64,000 nt of DNA from Bugula neritina. Taxonomy: Eukaryota > Bryozoa > Gymnolaemata > Cheilostomatida > Bugulidae. Position numbers and translations under genes: made by a program. The stretch spans positions 34,237,504 to 34,301,503 of the forward strand of contig OZ037765.1 of the NCBI GenBank assembly GCA_964035545.1. The letters run 5' to 3'. Of the stretch, positions 38,001-46,016 are shown one piece after another (the stretch's first letter is position 1; every line of letters begins with the position of its first letter). The notes under the pieces were generated by a model. The model saw only the letters and a list, made by a program, of their open reading frames with translations. It was not told where the DNA came from and ran no database searches.

Positions 38001-41000
38001 TGCTAGAGTCAAAATTTAAAAACTATGTTGTAAATCTTCTTTTTCTCCAGTGCAACTTTTTTGGAAATTTCAATTTTCATTTTTTTTGCAAAGTTATAGA
38101 CAAAAACTGTCCAATTTTGGCCAATTTTGCCAAAAAAGCTGACTTTTCAGTGCCAGTAAAATATCTCAGCAGCAAAAGATGATATCTGAATAGAAATTGC
38201 ACTGCTGGAATCCTGCGATATTTCTCCAGTGCAGCTTTTTTTCTTTTTCCAATAACTCTGCTAGATTGCTCATAAATTGGTGATTTATACACTGAAAATG
38301 CCATATTTTTTCATGAGAAACTAGCAGCGCGCAGCACTTCACGCTTCAATGAGCACGTAGGGATGAGAAGATATTGGCGCGTACATATTAATTATAGGCT
38401 TGCTAGCTGGCAGGCTATAATGAAAAGCTCGCTTTGTGTTATGTTTATGTAGCACCCATAATGGAATGTTGATAGATAACGCAGCCCTAATGAAGGTTGC
38501 TGCTTATTGGTTGTAGTTTAATCTTAGGCTAAACAAATGCAAGTAGGCAAGACGCATGCCACCCGCAGAGCAAAATTATTCAAGAACCTGAACTACATTT
38601 TGAGAGAAATTTATGTTATTCTTAGTGAGGATGCCCTAACTATCCTGTGCATATTATTTTACCATAATCAGAGTGACTTATAATATTATTATAATTATGT
38701 CTATTATGAGATATATTATAATGTTATACTGAGATATATCATAATGTTATACTGAGATATATTATAATGTTATACGGAGATATATTATAATATTATTATA
38801 CTGAGATATAATATTATAATATTATACTGAGATATATTATAATATTATACTGAGATATAATATAATGTTATACTGAGGTATATTATAATGTTACACTGAG
38901 ATATATTGTAATGTTATACTGAGATATAATCTACTGTTATACTGAGATATAATATAATGTTATACTGAGATATAATATAATATTATACTGAGATATATTA
39001 TAATGTTATACTGAGGTATATTATAATGTTATACTGAGATATACTATAATGTTATGCTGAGTTATATTATAATATTATACTGAGATATATTATATAATAC
39101 TATACTGAGATACAATATAATGTTATACTCAGATATATTATAATGTTATACTGAGATATATTGTAATGTTGTACTGAGATATATTATAATGTCATACTGA
39201 GATATATTATAATGTTATACTGAGATATATTATAATGTTGTAATGATATATATTATAAAATTATACTGAGATATATTATAATGTTATACTGAGATATATT
39301 ATTATAATAGTAGTCAATCCACAGTTACTGTGTGATGCAATGCATCGTTTGCCTGCTCCAATTTGTATCAAACACCAGGGAGTGTAACTCCTAACAGCTA
39401 TAAAATACAATTACTAAACTACAAAAATTGTCGAGAATTTTATATATTTACTACAGTGGTATTATCTTACAACGTATATTATGGAATTTTAATATTGATA
39501 TGTTTATACAAAAGCTTTTTTAAAACAACAATTGTATTTTTGTCAGCATACAGATTCTACAGAAGTTAAAGCTACTGGACATATCGTCAAGTAACTTCAC
39601 CAATTTACCATCTCCTGTGTACACATTGAGTAGTCTGCAAGAACTGAATATATCCTTCAATTCCTCCCTGACATCCTTAGATCCTGAGATACTACAGCTA
39701 ACTCAACTTCGTTCACTGGATGTTAGACATTGTGATGCTCTCACCTCTCCTCCACCAGAAGTATGTGAGAGAGGAGAAGATGTTGTGAGACAATACTACA
39801 CAGACTTGGCTAAAGGTGCTGGTAGAAGTCTTCCATTTGCTACTATAGCTGTGCTGGGTAACACTATGGCTGGGAAGACCAGTCTGATCAGAACATTACA
39901 GAATGCTGACAGAAAGAGAGTTCTGACCAACAGAGGGCCAGATGCTGTGAGAGATGAGACAACAAAGGTGTTTAATGTTGAAGAGGTGGAGGTGGATGGT
40001 ACAGTACTCCGTGTCATTGATATGGGAGGCCAGGAGGTCTACCATATCACCTATCAACTGACACTGAAACAGAACTGTATTCCAGTCATAGTAGTCAACA
40101 TGGAACAGTATGATGAGATTTCAAATAAATCAACACACAGAGAAGCTGTTAGAAGATTAGCCTTTGATTACATGTCTCACCTCTACCTGGCTAACCCAAC
40201 TCTGGGTGCTCCAAAACTTATCTTCACACATAAAGATAAGTTTCAAACTGCAGAGTTTCAGAAGCTTCGAAAGAACTTTCTAGATACTTCAAATCAACTG
40301 TGTGAGAAGATGATTAGCGAAGAGAAAGTATTGGGTGGAGAATTTGCTCAAATCAAACATTTTAGTGAATCAACTGAAGGAGTCTTTTCTGGTGAGGACA
40401 TTTATGAGGTGGGGGAAGATGATCAGTATGAAGTGTTTGACCTGATCAAGGAGTCTCTTCTTCAAAGCAGTCAACATTTCGTGAAACCATTACCTTTGGT
40501 CTGGGAGGAAGTAAATGAAAAAGTGCTGTCTTTTTCCTCTGTGTACAGCACTTTTGATGAAATACTGAAGTACGTGCAAACCGAACTTCAACAAATTGAG
40601 TCAAGTCAGCTGGACATAATCCTCACATACATGCATGACTGCGGCAAAGTCTTGTGGTATAAAGATATCAAGTCTCTCGGGCTATACATATTCCACAAGA
40701 TTTCAGAAGTTACCAAACTTCTCTGTGTCCTGTATCATCATGATCCTAACATCTGGCAGAGTAGAGTTAACAAGTTCCAGCTGTGCTATTCACAGGATGG
40801 GATGCCTGTTGAGAAGCAGGACTTTGAGGAATCTGTTAATCATTTCACAAACACTGGTTTGATGATGCAATCTCTTCTTGTCTATTTGATTCAAAATGAA
40901 ACAGTATTCCACAGTTCTGAGAATGTTGAAGTTGCTATCTGCTTGCTCAAGACATTCCGTTTGCTGCATGGTCCAATACATAGCAAGTCTGAAGACCCAT

Positions 41001-44000
41001 GGTTCATTGTACCTCAGTTTGCTAAGAACTACTACAGCACTTCTTACTTACCACCCAAAGACATGCTGCTTCATGTTGAGACACAATTCAATGGTCTAGC
41101 CCTGCCACACTATGTCTACCACCAAATGACAGTTGGCTTGTTGGAGTTGTTTCCCGGTGACTGTCCCAGGATAAAAGTGAGAAGAAATGGCGCCAATGTC
41201 TATCAAGATGGTATCTACACACAGCTGGTACACGACTACAAATCTAGAAAAATGTCACTCTACGTATCATCTAATGCTGCCAACATCAGCAGAATGTGGG
41301 AGAGACTCATCACCAACAACAACAACATCCTTAAACATGTTCTAAAAACTTGGCCAGCAAGTAGAGCTGTCACTACATGCTACTGTGCTCACTGTCTTCT
41401 GCTAGGACTTTCTTGTCCTAAGAAGGTGCAAAGACCTCCATGGTGTCTTCGTTCTTTACAACATTCTACACCAAGTTCCAGACTGTGTAGTGGAACTTCA
41501 ACAACTCTGTGTGGTGATGAGGAGATCCCAAGTGCTCTGCTCTACCCATGTATGTTTATTTGCATTATGGTGCGGTGCCTGTAAAATTATATTTTACTGC
41601 AATTCACCACATGTGTGCATTTATTTGGAAAGGAATTATTCATTGATATAACTAGGATAATAGTGTGATTTCACGACACCCGACTGTATTTACAAGCAAT
41701 TCATTGTTTCAGGTGAACCACTGTCTGAACGAGAAGCTGATAAGTTGGAGAAGTTTGTGAAGGAACTGGATGTTCGAAGAGCTCAAGAAAGATCAGCTCA
41801 TTCTGGTGAATACAAAGTGACCAGTTTTTACAAACTTGTGTTCTTTAAAAGTTTTACTTTATTGAAAGATCTTCTCACAAGAAATTCCTGCATTGCATCT
41901 GAATACCAAACTGCTAGCTATCATTTATTATGTTTTTTACTTATTCCTTTTGTAGCTAAGTATTGTAGTCGGTTTATACTTTATAGCCGCCGACAGTAGC
42001 CAATCAGATCTCCTGACCACCGCAATAACAGCCAATGACGATCTCAGTGATCTCTCTGATGATGATGAGAATCTGTACCCTGATGGAAAGGAAGTTGAAG
42101 ATATGAAGTTTATAAGACTCAGACTGAATCCCACCAGTAACCCAAAGATAGGACAGCTGTTCTCAAACACTGACAAGGTGATCACTTCTAATGTCTATGT
42201 GCTTTATTCTTGCCAGTTGTTTATTTCAGCAGTAACAAATATTTCTCTGTTACATCCAGGTGTTTACTATGACTAGAAAAAGAGGAAGAGCTCTGATAAT
42301 AAACAACATGAACTTTGATAAGAGACCAAATTTGTGTAGGAAAGGTTCAGATGTAGATGTTGAGAATATGTCTGCCATGTTGAAATCTCTCAAGTTTGAT
42401 GTCGTGACACACACAGACCTGAAGGCTGAGGTATGTTTTGCTGCTGCTTTACTTATAAAAATGGAACTTTTTGTTAGTTTAAAAAAGCATCCATATACAG
42501 TATTTTACCATCCGATACTTTCTAGGAAATGCTGTCTGCTGTTCAATATGAGGTGGAAAAAGAGGAACACGAAGATCTGGGATGTCATGTGTTGGTTATC
42601 ATGACTCATGGAGGGCTGAACAATCACATCTATGGTACAGATCTGAAACGAGTCAAACTAACAGATGTGTATGACCTTCTGACCCCTTTGAACTTCCCAA
42701 GAATGGCTGGCAAACCAAAGGTTGTTATACTGGAAGTCTGTAGTGGAGGTAATCAGTCTATACAACATTTGTGGTTACTTCAGAGTTGTGTTCTCTTGAC
42801 TGTTAGTAAATGATTAAGTGTGTCTATATTGCTGTGTATTTATGCTATTCACTAATTTATATGTGGGTATTTAAGACTAAAGCTGATAACTGCTGAAGTA
42901 GCGTAGGGTCAAGTGTGACGTGACGTGCTAGAAAACCCGTTTAGGCCAAAAAAAAGTTTTTATGCGTCTAACATGCTGAGAGAGAATTCCGGCAAGCTTG
43001 TGCGTGTTTGATCTAATTGGCTTGTTATAATTTAGTGAGCACACTGTTTTTTATCTTAATTCAAAGTTTAGCTTTTAGCGAACTGAATTAAAACAGTTTC
43101 ATATATATCAAAAGTCGATGACGTAGAACAAATGTCTGAAGGTGAGCAGTAAAGTTCAAAGCTAATATCATTAGCTAATAAATTTCTGCACTGGCAACGC
43201 ACACATTGTGGCCCTACGCTAGAGTCTTCATAGCTTTATGAAATAGAGTACATAAGTACATAAGTACATAACGTGACAAATACTAAGCATGCAACCTAAC
43301 TTTCCAAGTGCTACTACCTAACTGTGCTCTGCTGATGCACTCTGCTAATGATCTTGCATCATTAGCTCTATCCCAAGCATTAGCTCTATCTCAAGCATTA
43401 GCTCCATCCCAAAGCATTAGCTCTATTCCAAGCATTAGCTCCATCCCAAAGCATTAGCTCTATTCCAAGCATTAGCTCCAGCTAGTGATGCACTCTGCTA
43501 ATGACCTCTTCGATTTTCCACAGATCGAGATAGCGCAACAATGTATTAGGTATTAGCTGAGTAGCAGAGTTAGCGTAGGAGTTGTCCTTTCACCACAATA
43601 TACCTAATTTCAGAGTTATCTATATGTTTTTCTATTTGACATTATGTATTTATACTCATCATTCCAAATAAATATAAAACTATGTGATCTGTATTACAGA
43701 GAGAAGTGATTATGGCCAAAGAGGTATAGACAGATTTGATATCGGAGAATCACCGAAGGAGGGGGAGAGTATCTCACCTCCACTTGCTAAAGTTCCTGGA
43801 GACAAAGATGCTGAGGCTATGAATAGACTGAACTATGATGACCTGCTAGTAGTGAAATCTAGCATGGAGTGTAAGTAAAGCACATGTAATAGAGTATTAG
43901 GTTACACCGATGCCATACATACACTGGTGTTATTAATAATTGTAGGATAGTTCACATTATTGACTCTACTTGTAGCATTCATAGCAAAGGTTCACCCTGT

Positions 44001-44348
44001 GTATGGATCTCTAATGATTAGAGCTCTTGTATCTTCCATGTATAAACATGCCTGTCACCATGACCTCTACACTATATTCAAACAGGTGAGTATATTGTTA
44101 CTATGTTAGAGGCTTTTGGAGGCGTGTCATAAATAGGTTATTTAGAATAATCTGGTACAGAATAGTCAGATTTCACTGTTGAGTTGCTAAACATTCTTCA
44201 GGTACAGACTAAAGTGAGAAAAGTCTGCTTAGATAAAAATCTAGAGAGTGGAGGACAGCTGGTTGTAGTCTGGGATACTCTCACTCATATGAGAAAACTT
44301 TACCTGTTTCCTGGGTTTAATGGCTGCAAAAGAGAAGATGACTCTTAG
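10892..44348 (+). CDS. Receptor B: LRR-Roc-COR-caspase protein (complete locus)
   Basis: Exons read from splice signals and phase: leader 10892-11020 (or 12517-12646); N-cap 14445-14673; LRR exons 14894-15037, 17976-18119, 18568-18711, 28047-28190, 36616-36759, 37134-37277, 37650-37793; Roc-COR exon 39547-41549; then 41713-41805, 41987-42177, 42260-42430, 42526-42748, 43700-43870, 43976-44085, 44202-44348 (TAG 44346-44348). All joins keep frame. The product would have about 14 LRRs in the array plus several before Roc, a Roc GTPase, COR, an acidic linker and a caspase p20-p10. No membrane span or kinase is visible. A cytosolic sensor with a protease output is inferred. Introns hold over 20 kb of nested transposons. 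The start codon is unresolved. Confidence 0.75.
11031..12344. other. DNA between the two leader-exon copies, with a tRNA-like SINE
   Basis: Mostly AT-rich DNA without a gene. Around 11438-11505 there is a tRNA-like stretch: an A-box-like TGGTGTAATGG and a B-box-like GGTTCTAATCC about 35 bases later. It has weak acceptor pairing, so it is read as a SINE head or tRNA relic and not a working tRNA. Confidence 0.4.
12345..12656 (+). promoter_or_regulatory. Receptor B leader exon, copy ii
   Basis: A near-identical second copy of the 10738-11030 block, about 1.6 kb downstream. It lacks the E-box/ATATAAA segment, which is replaced by different sequence at about 12455-12490. The exon frame and GTAAGT donor (after 12646) are kept. 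It could be an alternative first exon or a dead duplicate. Confidence 0.5.
12657..14444. other. Receptor B intron upstream of the N-cap exon, with a GTGCCCC repeat
   Basis: Intronic DNA. About 13085-13640 is a dispersed element rich in TTGTGCCCC motifs. Its end, with CCTATGACCGTTGTGCCCC, is found inverted at 63955-64000. About 13740-14060 aligns with 56715-57010 upstream of the receptor C N-cap exon. A (TATTA)n tract runs over about 14380-14418. Confidence 0.5.
14445..14673 (+). CDS. Receptor B N-cap exon before the LRR array
   Basis: A 229-bp exon entered in phase 1 and left in phase 2, bounded by CTTGTAG and a GTACTA donor. It encodes [18 protein letters not shown], then a segment ending HLTHLR...NWTR, consistent with an N-terminal cap and a first LRR strand. 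Receptor C has the equivalent at 57948-58179 with one extra codon, so this exon is under coding constraint. Confidence 0.72.
15399..17960 (+). mobile_element. CACAG-ended DNA transposon, copy 1 (non-autonomous)
   Basis: Terminal inverted repeats CACAGTTAGTTTAAGGTCA at 15399 and TGACCTTAAACCAACTGTG ending at 17960. The flanks are TA on both sides, and related LRR introns (for example near 37630) show the uninterrupted site CCTGTATGTTATG or CCTGCATGTTATG. The 2.56-kb interior has no transposase. It includes a tRNA-like segment (about 16982-17050: TGGTCTAGAGG A-box-like and GGTTCAACCC B-box-like) and a 67-codon open frame (16597-16800) also present in the inverted copy at 30548-33128. Superfamily uncertain; a 2-bp TA duplication would fit Tc1/mariner-like insertion. 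Confidence 0.75.
19240..20330. other. Left arm of the MULE-like element, no gene
   Basis: AT-rich DNA without open frames of note. Nothing resembling a MULE transposase or its zinc-binding motifs is visible on either strand. Confidence 0.4.
20440..20590 (+). repeat. Sequence shared with the NOL11 3' flanks, inside the MULE-like element
   Basis: Aligns in inverse orientation with 9301-9430 and 53570-53690. The best block contains GTCAACTTCAAAGGACTTGC, and matching continues through TTTGTAACAGTGAG. Two overlapping frames are open here (20341-20526 and 20459-20668). Conservation does not clearly favour either. Confidence 0.6.
20841..21974 (-). pseudogene. Ubiquitin-specific protease (USP) gene fragment inside the MULE-like element
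   Basis: Exon-like blocks on the minus strand: 21885-21974 encodes [18 protein letters not shown], the USP Cys box with the catalytic Cys; 21453-21534 encodes [15 protein letters not shown], the QQD-type box; about 21232-21307 encodes KCHFCNAE, a CxxC knuckle, then NLLPVPL; about 21118-21162 is a short block; 20841-20994 encodes [13 protein letters not shown] and [10 protein letters not shown], the segment before the His box. USPs (peptidase C19) remove ubiquitin from proteins. The His box (GHY) is not found and some joins break frame or phase, so it is treated as a captured, probably incomplete gene. Splice signals are kept at several blocks, so capture was at DNA level, not by reverse transcription. 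Confidence 0.65.
22401..22552 (-). repeat. Gypsy 1 3' LTR
   Basis: 152 bp, same sequence as 26634-26785. The purine tract lies just inside it at about 22553-22565 on the complementary strand. Confidence 0.93.
22733..26566 (-). CDS. Gypsy 1 Gag-Pol polyprotein, intact single frame
   Basis: 1277 codons without interruption. Gag occupies about residues 1-265 and ends in two CX2CX4HX4C zinc knuckles (about 229-242 and 249-262). The aspartic protease motif DTGA is at 311. Reverse transcriptase covers about 440-640 with LDANSGFYQ near 525 and the catalytic box as MDD (586-588) instead of YxDD. RNase H follows (HTDAS, then TDHKP). Integrase has an HHCC zinc region (HSGHLG to CESC) and a DDE core ([17 protein letters not shown]). 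A second Met six codons in (MAKFNPP) may be the true start. Gag and Pol are fused without a frameshift. Function is reverse transcription and integration of its own RNA. Confidence 0.93.
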   Translation of the reverse strand: MCFIAMAKFNPPKEFDFDPSGWAEWFARWSRYRTLSKLNQEEEQLQVDSFLYCMGNKSESIFNGLALSDEDVKNYQKVSEAFQKYFSPRKYVIYERARFFRRCQQQGETVEQYVRSLNDIADRCDFSNRSEQMRDRIVVGITDTNCSREMQKMNVEDLTEEVAINMARQFEQVDKNIKDLTESHTQGSTSSTSVDAVSKFSSSGSHTNKSHKHSSKSNSTRQTNNSTPCGRCGYVNHTRGTCPAKDCKCKRCGKLGHYAKMCKSKPASQVQQVEEEVDSVFLGEIAESNVGVWTKTIVVDKLDFPVQFKLDTGADVSILPQRLCSNVPLVKTKKQFLGPGNTKIPVVGCFNAKLSVGSITHTETIYVVNQTKALLSRNACVKLGLISCKCDIDSVTNVTDNSVFCREFPKLFSGLGKMNHTVGIELRSECKPFAINTPRSVPYPLLSSVKQELSDMVAKGVISPVSEPTDWCAPMVVVPKANRKVRICVDYTELNKVVRREVHPMAHVESSLAKLGNGNFFTVLDANSGFYQIPLSPKAKMLTTFLSPFGRFAFNRLPFGLSSSPELYCKIVSQVLEGLDGVVCHMDDVCIWGKSQEEHDSRVRAVLRRMVDAGMTLNVEKCKFSRSSIRFLGHVISSSGIRANPEAIQGIESFATPTCVKDVRSFLGMANQLSKFSTRLGELSAPLRELLHKNTPWIWDVAQKQAFCDIKKELQRSVELAPYSPHRETVIHTDASQCSIGAALFQYQDNGELRLVCAASRALSETEKRYATIEQEALAVVWACEKFRDYIVGLRVVIKTDHKPLVPLLNDIELDKNPARIQRFRMRLMRFQYHMEHISGKKNVIADALSRSVGPISEADVMFMEEVELFAVSALHNTATSPRLKELKVQQENDEVLSRVLQYVRSGWPTYLPSHEILLRPYFECRSRLSTIEDVLVLDSRIVIPHAERLAVLDKIHSGHLGITKCRSRAAQSVWWPNMSQQIAEMVKKCESCRKESNVQQYSLLRSEFPSRPWEKLGSDLFYFDSKWFLLVVDYYSRFIEVALLEDLTSSKVILHLKSIFARHGVPEVLISDNGVQYASEEFKSFARKFGFTHVTSSPKHPQGNGAAERAVQTVKNILKKGQDPYLGLMAYRSSPLENGVSPAELLMGRKLRTTVPSLPSVLAPKQPNVERVKQKEAHARAQSKDTFDLRHRVVVPPSLSPGDRVHVRDLNRDAEVVSTSPGRPRSIVVKSTNGVPLRRNVTNLVPLQTTELSDDNNVARKSSFGRTIKPRQILDL
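26634..26785 (-). repeat. Gypsy 1 5' LTR
   Basis: 152 bp, adjacent to the primer-binding site at 26633 reading leftward on the minus strand. Confidence 0.93.
28393..28673 (-). repeat. Gypsy 2 3' LTR
   Basis: 281 bp matching 36055-36363. It has lost a short internal duplication (CACAAACATCTAT) that the other LTR carries. Confidence 0.9.
28680..29031. repeat. Duplicated block with two long (AT)n arrays
   Basis: A unit of about 165 bp occurs twice: CCTTCCTGTTAACATAAAAA, then TCAGGCCGACCGGCC, then pure (AT)n at about 28774-28857 and 28937-29028. It lies in the untranslated 3' end of gypsy 2. The number of AT units may be unreliable in assembly. Confidence 0.85.
29032..30012 (-). pseudogene. Gypsy 2 integrase remnant and 3' region
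   Basis: At 29749-30012 (minus) the integrase zinc region is readable (HKQAHAG, then a tail CEIFQVSK in which the second cysteine of the usual CxxC is lost). The DDE core expected next is absent; a proline/arginine-rich frame (29439-29783) follows instead. The large plus-strand frames here are antisense to these relics. Confidence 0.65.
30013..30547 (-). pseudogene. Gypsy 2 RNase H end and connecting region
   Basis: Minus-strand frame at 30480-30547 encodes [18 protein letters not shown], the end of a gypsy RNase H domain, resuming directly after the inserted CACAG transposon. Stops and frame changes follow. Confidence 0.7.
30548..33128 (-). mobile_element. CACAG-ended DNA transposon, copy 2, nested in gypsy 2
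   Basis: An inverted copy of 15399-17960, about 2.58 kb, with ends CACAGTTAGTTTAAGGTCA (30548) and its complement (ending 33128), flanked by TG on both sides. The interior matches copy 1 along its length, including the tRNA-like stretch (about 31461-31530) and the 67-codon frame (31727-31930 minus). It splits the gypsy RNase H between ...RLA and ...ARWLE, with a few extra bases at one junction. Confidence 0.85.
33146..34370 (-). pseudogene. Gypsy 2 reverse transcriptase / RNase H remnant
   Basis: The 323-codon frame (33146-34117) holds a gypsy RT from [19 protein letters not shown], the palm motif LLIYLDD, the thumb, and RNase H ([10 protein letters not shown], then LRTDHSS). The upstream part of Pol continues in other frames (to about 34370), so at least one frameshift lies near 34110. 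Relics of a polymerase that copied the element RNA. Confidence 0.88.
34371..36054 (-). pseudogene. Gypsy 2 gag and protease remnants
   Basis: Minus-strand frames at 34583-35021 (a retropepsin-like continuation, [14 protein letters not shown]), 34981-35430 ([12 protein letters not shown], the protease active-site region with DSG), and 35676-35987 (Gag-like, [13 protein letters not shown]). They are split by stops and frameshifts, so no intact Gag or protease remains. Confidence 0.7.
36055..36363 (-). repeat. Gypsy 2 5' LTR
   Basis: 309 bp; the longer of the two LTRs, next to the primer-binding site. Confidence 0.9.
37896..38649. mobile_element. 754-bp MITE with CACAGGATAGTT ends
   Basis: Inverted ends CACAGGATAGTTAAGGGCA and TGCCCTAACTATCCTGTG with CA on both flanks. 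An inverted relative is at 45213-45828. The CACAG/CTGTG termini resemble those of the 2.6-kb elements, suggesting one family. It lies in the intron between the last LRR exon and the Roc exon. Confidence 0.75.
38690..39315. repeat. 23-bp satellite-like array in the pre-Roc intron
   Basis: About 27 imperfect copies of a unit containing ACTGAGATATATTATAATG. The same repeat appears after the last LRR exon of receptor C at 63800-63955, so it marks the equivalent intron there. Confidence 0.9.
39547..41549 (+). CDS. Roc-COR exon of receptor B
   Basis: A single 2003-bp exon entered after GTCAG with a C that completes the preceding AG, as in all LRR exons. It starts with further LRRs ([29 protein letters not shown]). 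The Roc GTPase has P-loop [10 protein letters not shown] (nt 39857-39886), switch II DMGGQE (40019-40036) and FTHKDK (about 40222-40240) as the G4 equivalent. COR follows ([10 protein letters not shown]). The exon ends with a cysteine cluster [13 protein letters not shown] and leaves in phase 1. Roc-COR modules are GTP-dependent dimerisation switches, as in LRRK and DAPK1 proteins. No kinase follows; the next exons lead to a caspase. Confidence 0.92.
41713..44348 (+). CDS. Linker and caspase exons of receptor B
   Basis: Seven exons in matching phase. The first two encode a charged linker ([15 protein letters not shown]). The p20 starts [12 protein letters not shown] with a conserved [11 protein letters not shown] segment that supplies the S1-pocket arginine in caspases. 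Catalytic His is in MTHGG (codon 42607-42609) and Cys in EVCSGG (codon 42739-42741), where most caspases have QACRG or QACQG. The p10 shows YGSLMIRAL instead of the usual GSW motif and ends KLYLFPGF before the stop. Asp-rich linker stretches could be processing sites. Active-site His and Cys are both present, so activity is possible, but substrate preference may differ. Confidence 0.88.
42901..43219. mobile_element. Small MITE with GCGTAGGG ends, TA target
   Basis: GCGTAGGGTCA at 42901 and TGGCCCTACGC ending at 43219, flanked by TA on both sides (42899-42900 and 43220-43221). It lies in the intron between p20 and p10 of receptor B. The receptor A intron lacks it. Confidence 0.55.
43330..43500. 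repeat. Tandem AGCATTAGCTC repeats
   Basis: Six to seven imperfect copies of CCAAGCATTAGCTCTAT-type units in the same receptor B intron, partly in a two-unit higher-order pattern. Confidence 0.75.
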
Positions 44349-44989
44349 AGTAGACTATGGAGAGAATGACAATTTAGACATATATTCATATGTCCTGGTT
44401 ATCTTAGCTCCATAGTTATGTCTGTATACAAATATATTGTATGCATTTCTTGTAGTATGGATGTGTCATTGTAAGACTACAGAGTAGTTTATTCATTACA
44501 TTGTCATATGATACACAGTTATACAGTTTTATACTATTATTCTGTTTTACTTCTGTTTGCTAGTTTATATATTATAACCTGAGTGGTGTACGCTAGTAGT
44601 TCTCATGTTACTCTTACAATAGACTAAGTTTTATCATAACTAGCTAAACCAAGGACACCAGGCAATAGACTATTACACTGTTATTTGGTTTATTACAGCT
44701 TTTCTTAGTATCTGTCACTTTATAACCAGTTGACAACACATTGATTTAGAACAGTGTAATAGTCATGACGATAGTTCACCAGATTAAAATACACGAACCA
44801 TATTTTCTTGGCCGAACTATAGTTACACCAATTTTAGTATTATTTAGTTGACTAATGTTACATGAAAGACCATCGCTTAGCAGTTTAATTCTCTTATTTC
44901 TATTCAAGTTGCTTGTTTTTAGAGATCAGTCAAAACTGGACTTGTATTTTATTCCATTTATGCAGTTTTTATATCAGAAGTGATTGTGT
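44349..44989. other. 3' flank of receptor B, no gene seen
   Basis: AT-rich DNA after the stop, without gene-like frames. The last 40 bases (TATGCAGTTTTTATATCA) match the flank of the minisatellite after receptor A at about 3676. Confidence 0.4.
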
Positions 44990-45099
44990 GATTTTATAAA
45001 TATATTATATTATACTATATTATATCTACTCTATATACTATACTATATCTACTCTATATACTATACTATATCTACTCTATACTATATAGTATATCTACT
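44990..45099. repeat. 21-bp minisatellite, left part
   Basis: The same unit as 3697-3893. The array is interrupted by the hAT-like element and continues at 46937. Confidence 0.85.
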
Positions 45100-45212
45100 C
45101 AGGGATGTAGTGGTACCCATACGGTCCCATACGCCGTATGACCTAGAAGAAAATAGACGGTTCTAGGCCATACGCCCGTATGGGCATAATTAGTTTTGAA
45201 AGATGATTAGTG

Positions 45213-45828
45213 CACAGGATAGTTTGGGCATCCTCACTGAGAATATCATAAATTTTGCTCACAATCTAATTTAAGTTCTTGTTAAGTTAATGCTATGTGG
45301 GTGGCATGCGTGTTGCCTACTTGTGATTGTTTAGCCTGAGATTACACTATGAATAATAAGCAGCTATCAACATTCCATTTTCTTATCTCTACGTGTTCAC
45401 TGAAGCGCGAAGTGCTGCGCATTAGTGATTACTAAGGAAAAAATATGTCTATGAAGTCTATGAAGGCTATTGAAAAGATAAAAAAGTTTGCTATGCATAA
45501 ATTTCTCAGGTTTTCGACAGTGTTTGTTTTATTCGAATACTATGCTTTCCTGCTGAGATATTTGGCAGGGATTGAAAAATAAACTTTTCAGGTAAAATTG
45601 CCCAAAATAGTAGATTTTTGTCTATAACCTTGCGAAAAAAATATTGAAAATTCGAAAAATCAGGTGCTCTGAGGAACAGGAAGATCTAAAACATAGTTTT
45701 TAAATTTTAATTCTAGCACAATTAAGTACGGTTTTATTTGGCGGGACTGAATTCTTATAATATACCAATAATGTGGCCTCAGCAAGGCTGTGACAGCTAG
45801 AAGGTTAATTGCCCTTATCTATCTTGTG
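45213..45828. mobile_element. MITE related to 37896-38649, opposite orientation
   Basis: Ends CACAGGATAGTTTGGGCA and its imperfect complement GCCCTTATCTATCTTGTG. The interior matches the 37896 copy in reverse (for example GGTGGCATGCGTGTTGCC against GGCAAGACGCATGCCACC). Flanks TG and TA do not form a clear duplication. Confidence 0.65.
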
Positions 45829-45926
45829 TAGACTTGCATTTTGTCAATAAGCAATGGAATTTGGAAAAAGCCAACATGAAATCCAGAAATAAAATCAAAA
45901 TGTCTTCAAGAAACAGTACCAGCGGC

Positions 45927-46016
45927 ACCTGTAGACCTCAGTGATAAATTTTCATTAGCCTATCCTACACATGTGTAGGAGAGGCTAATGAAAATTTATC
46001 ACTGAGGCCTACAGGT
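45927..46016. repeat. Long inverted repeat (foldback)
   Basis: Arms of about 40 bp (CACCTGTAGACCTCAGTGAT onward and its complement) meet around CACATGTG with almost no loop, giving a near-perfect hairpin. It is likely the remains of a small foldback element inside the hAT-like element. Confidence 0.8.

Noticed and set aside
39796-40017. Minus-strand frames opposite the Roc domain
   Set aside because: Antisense shadows of a well supported coding exon.
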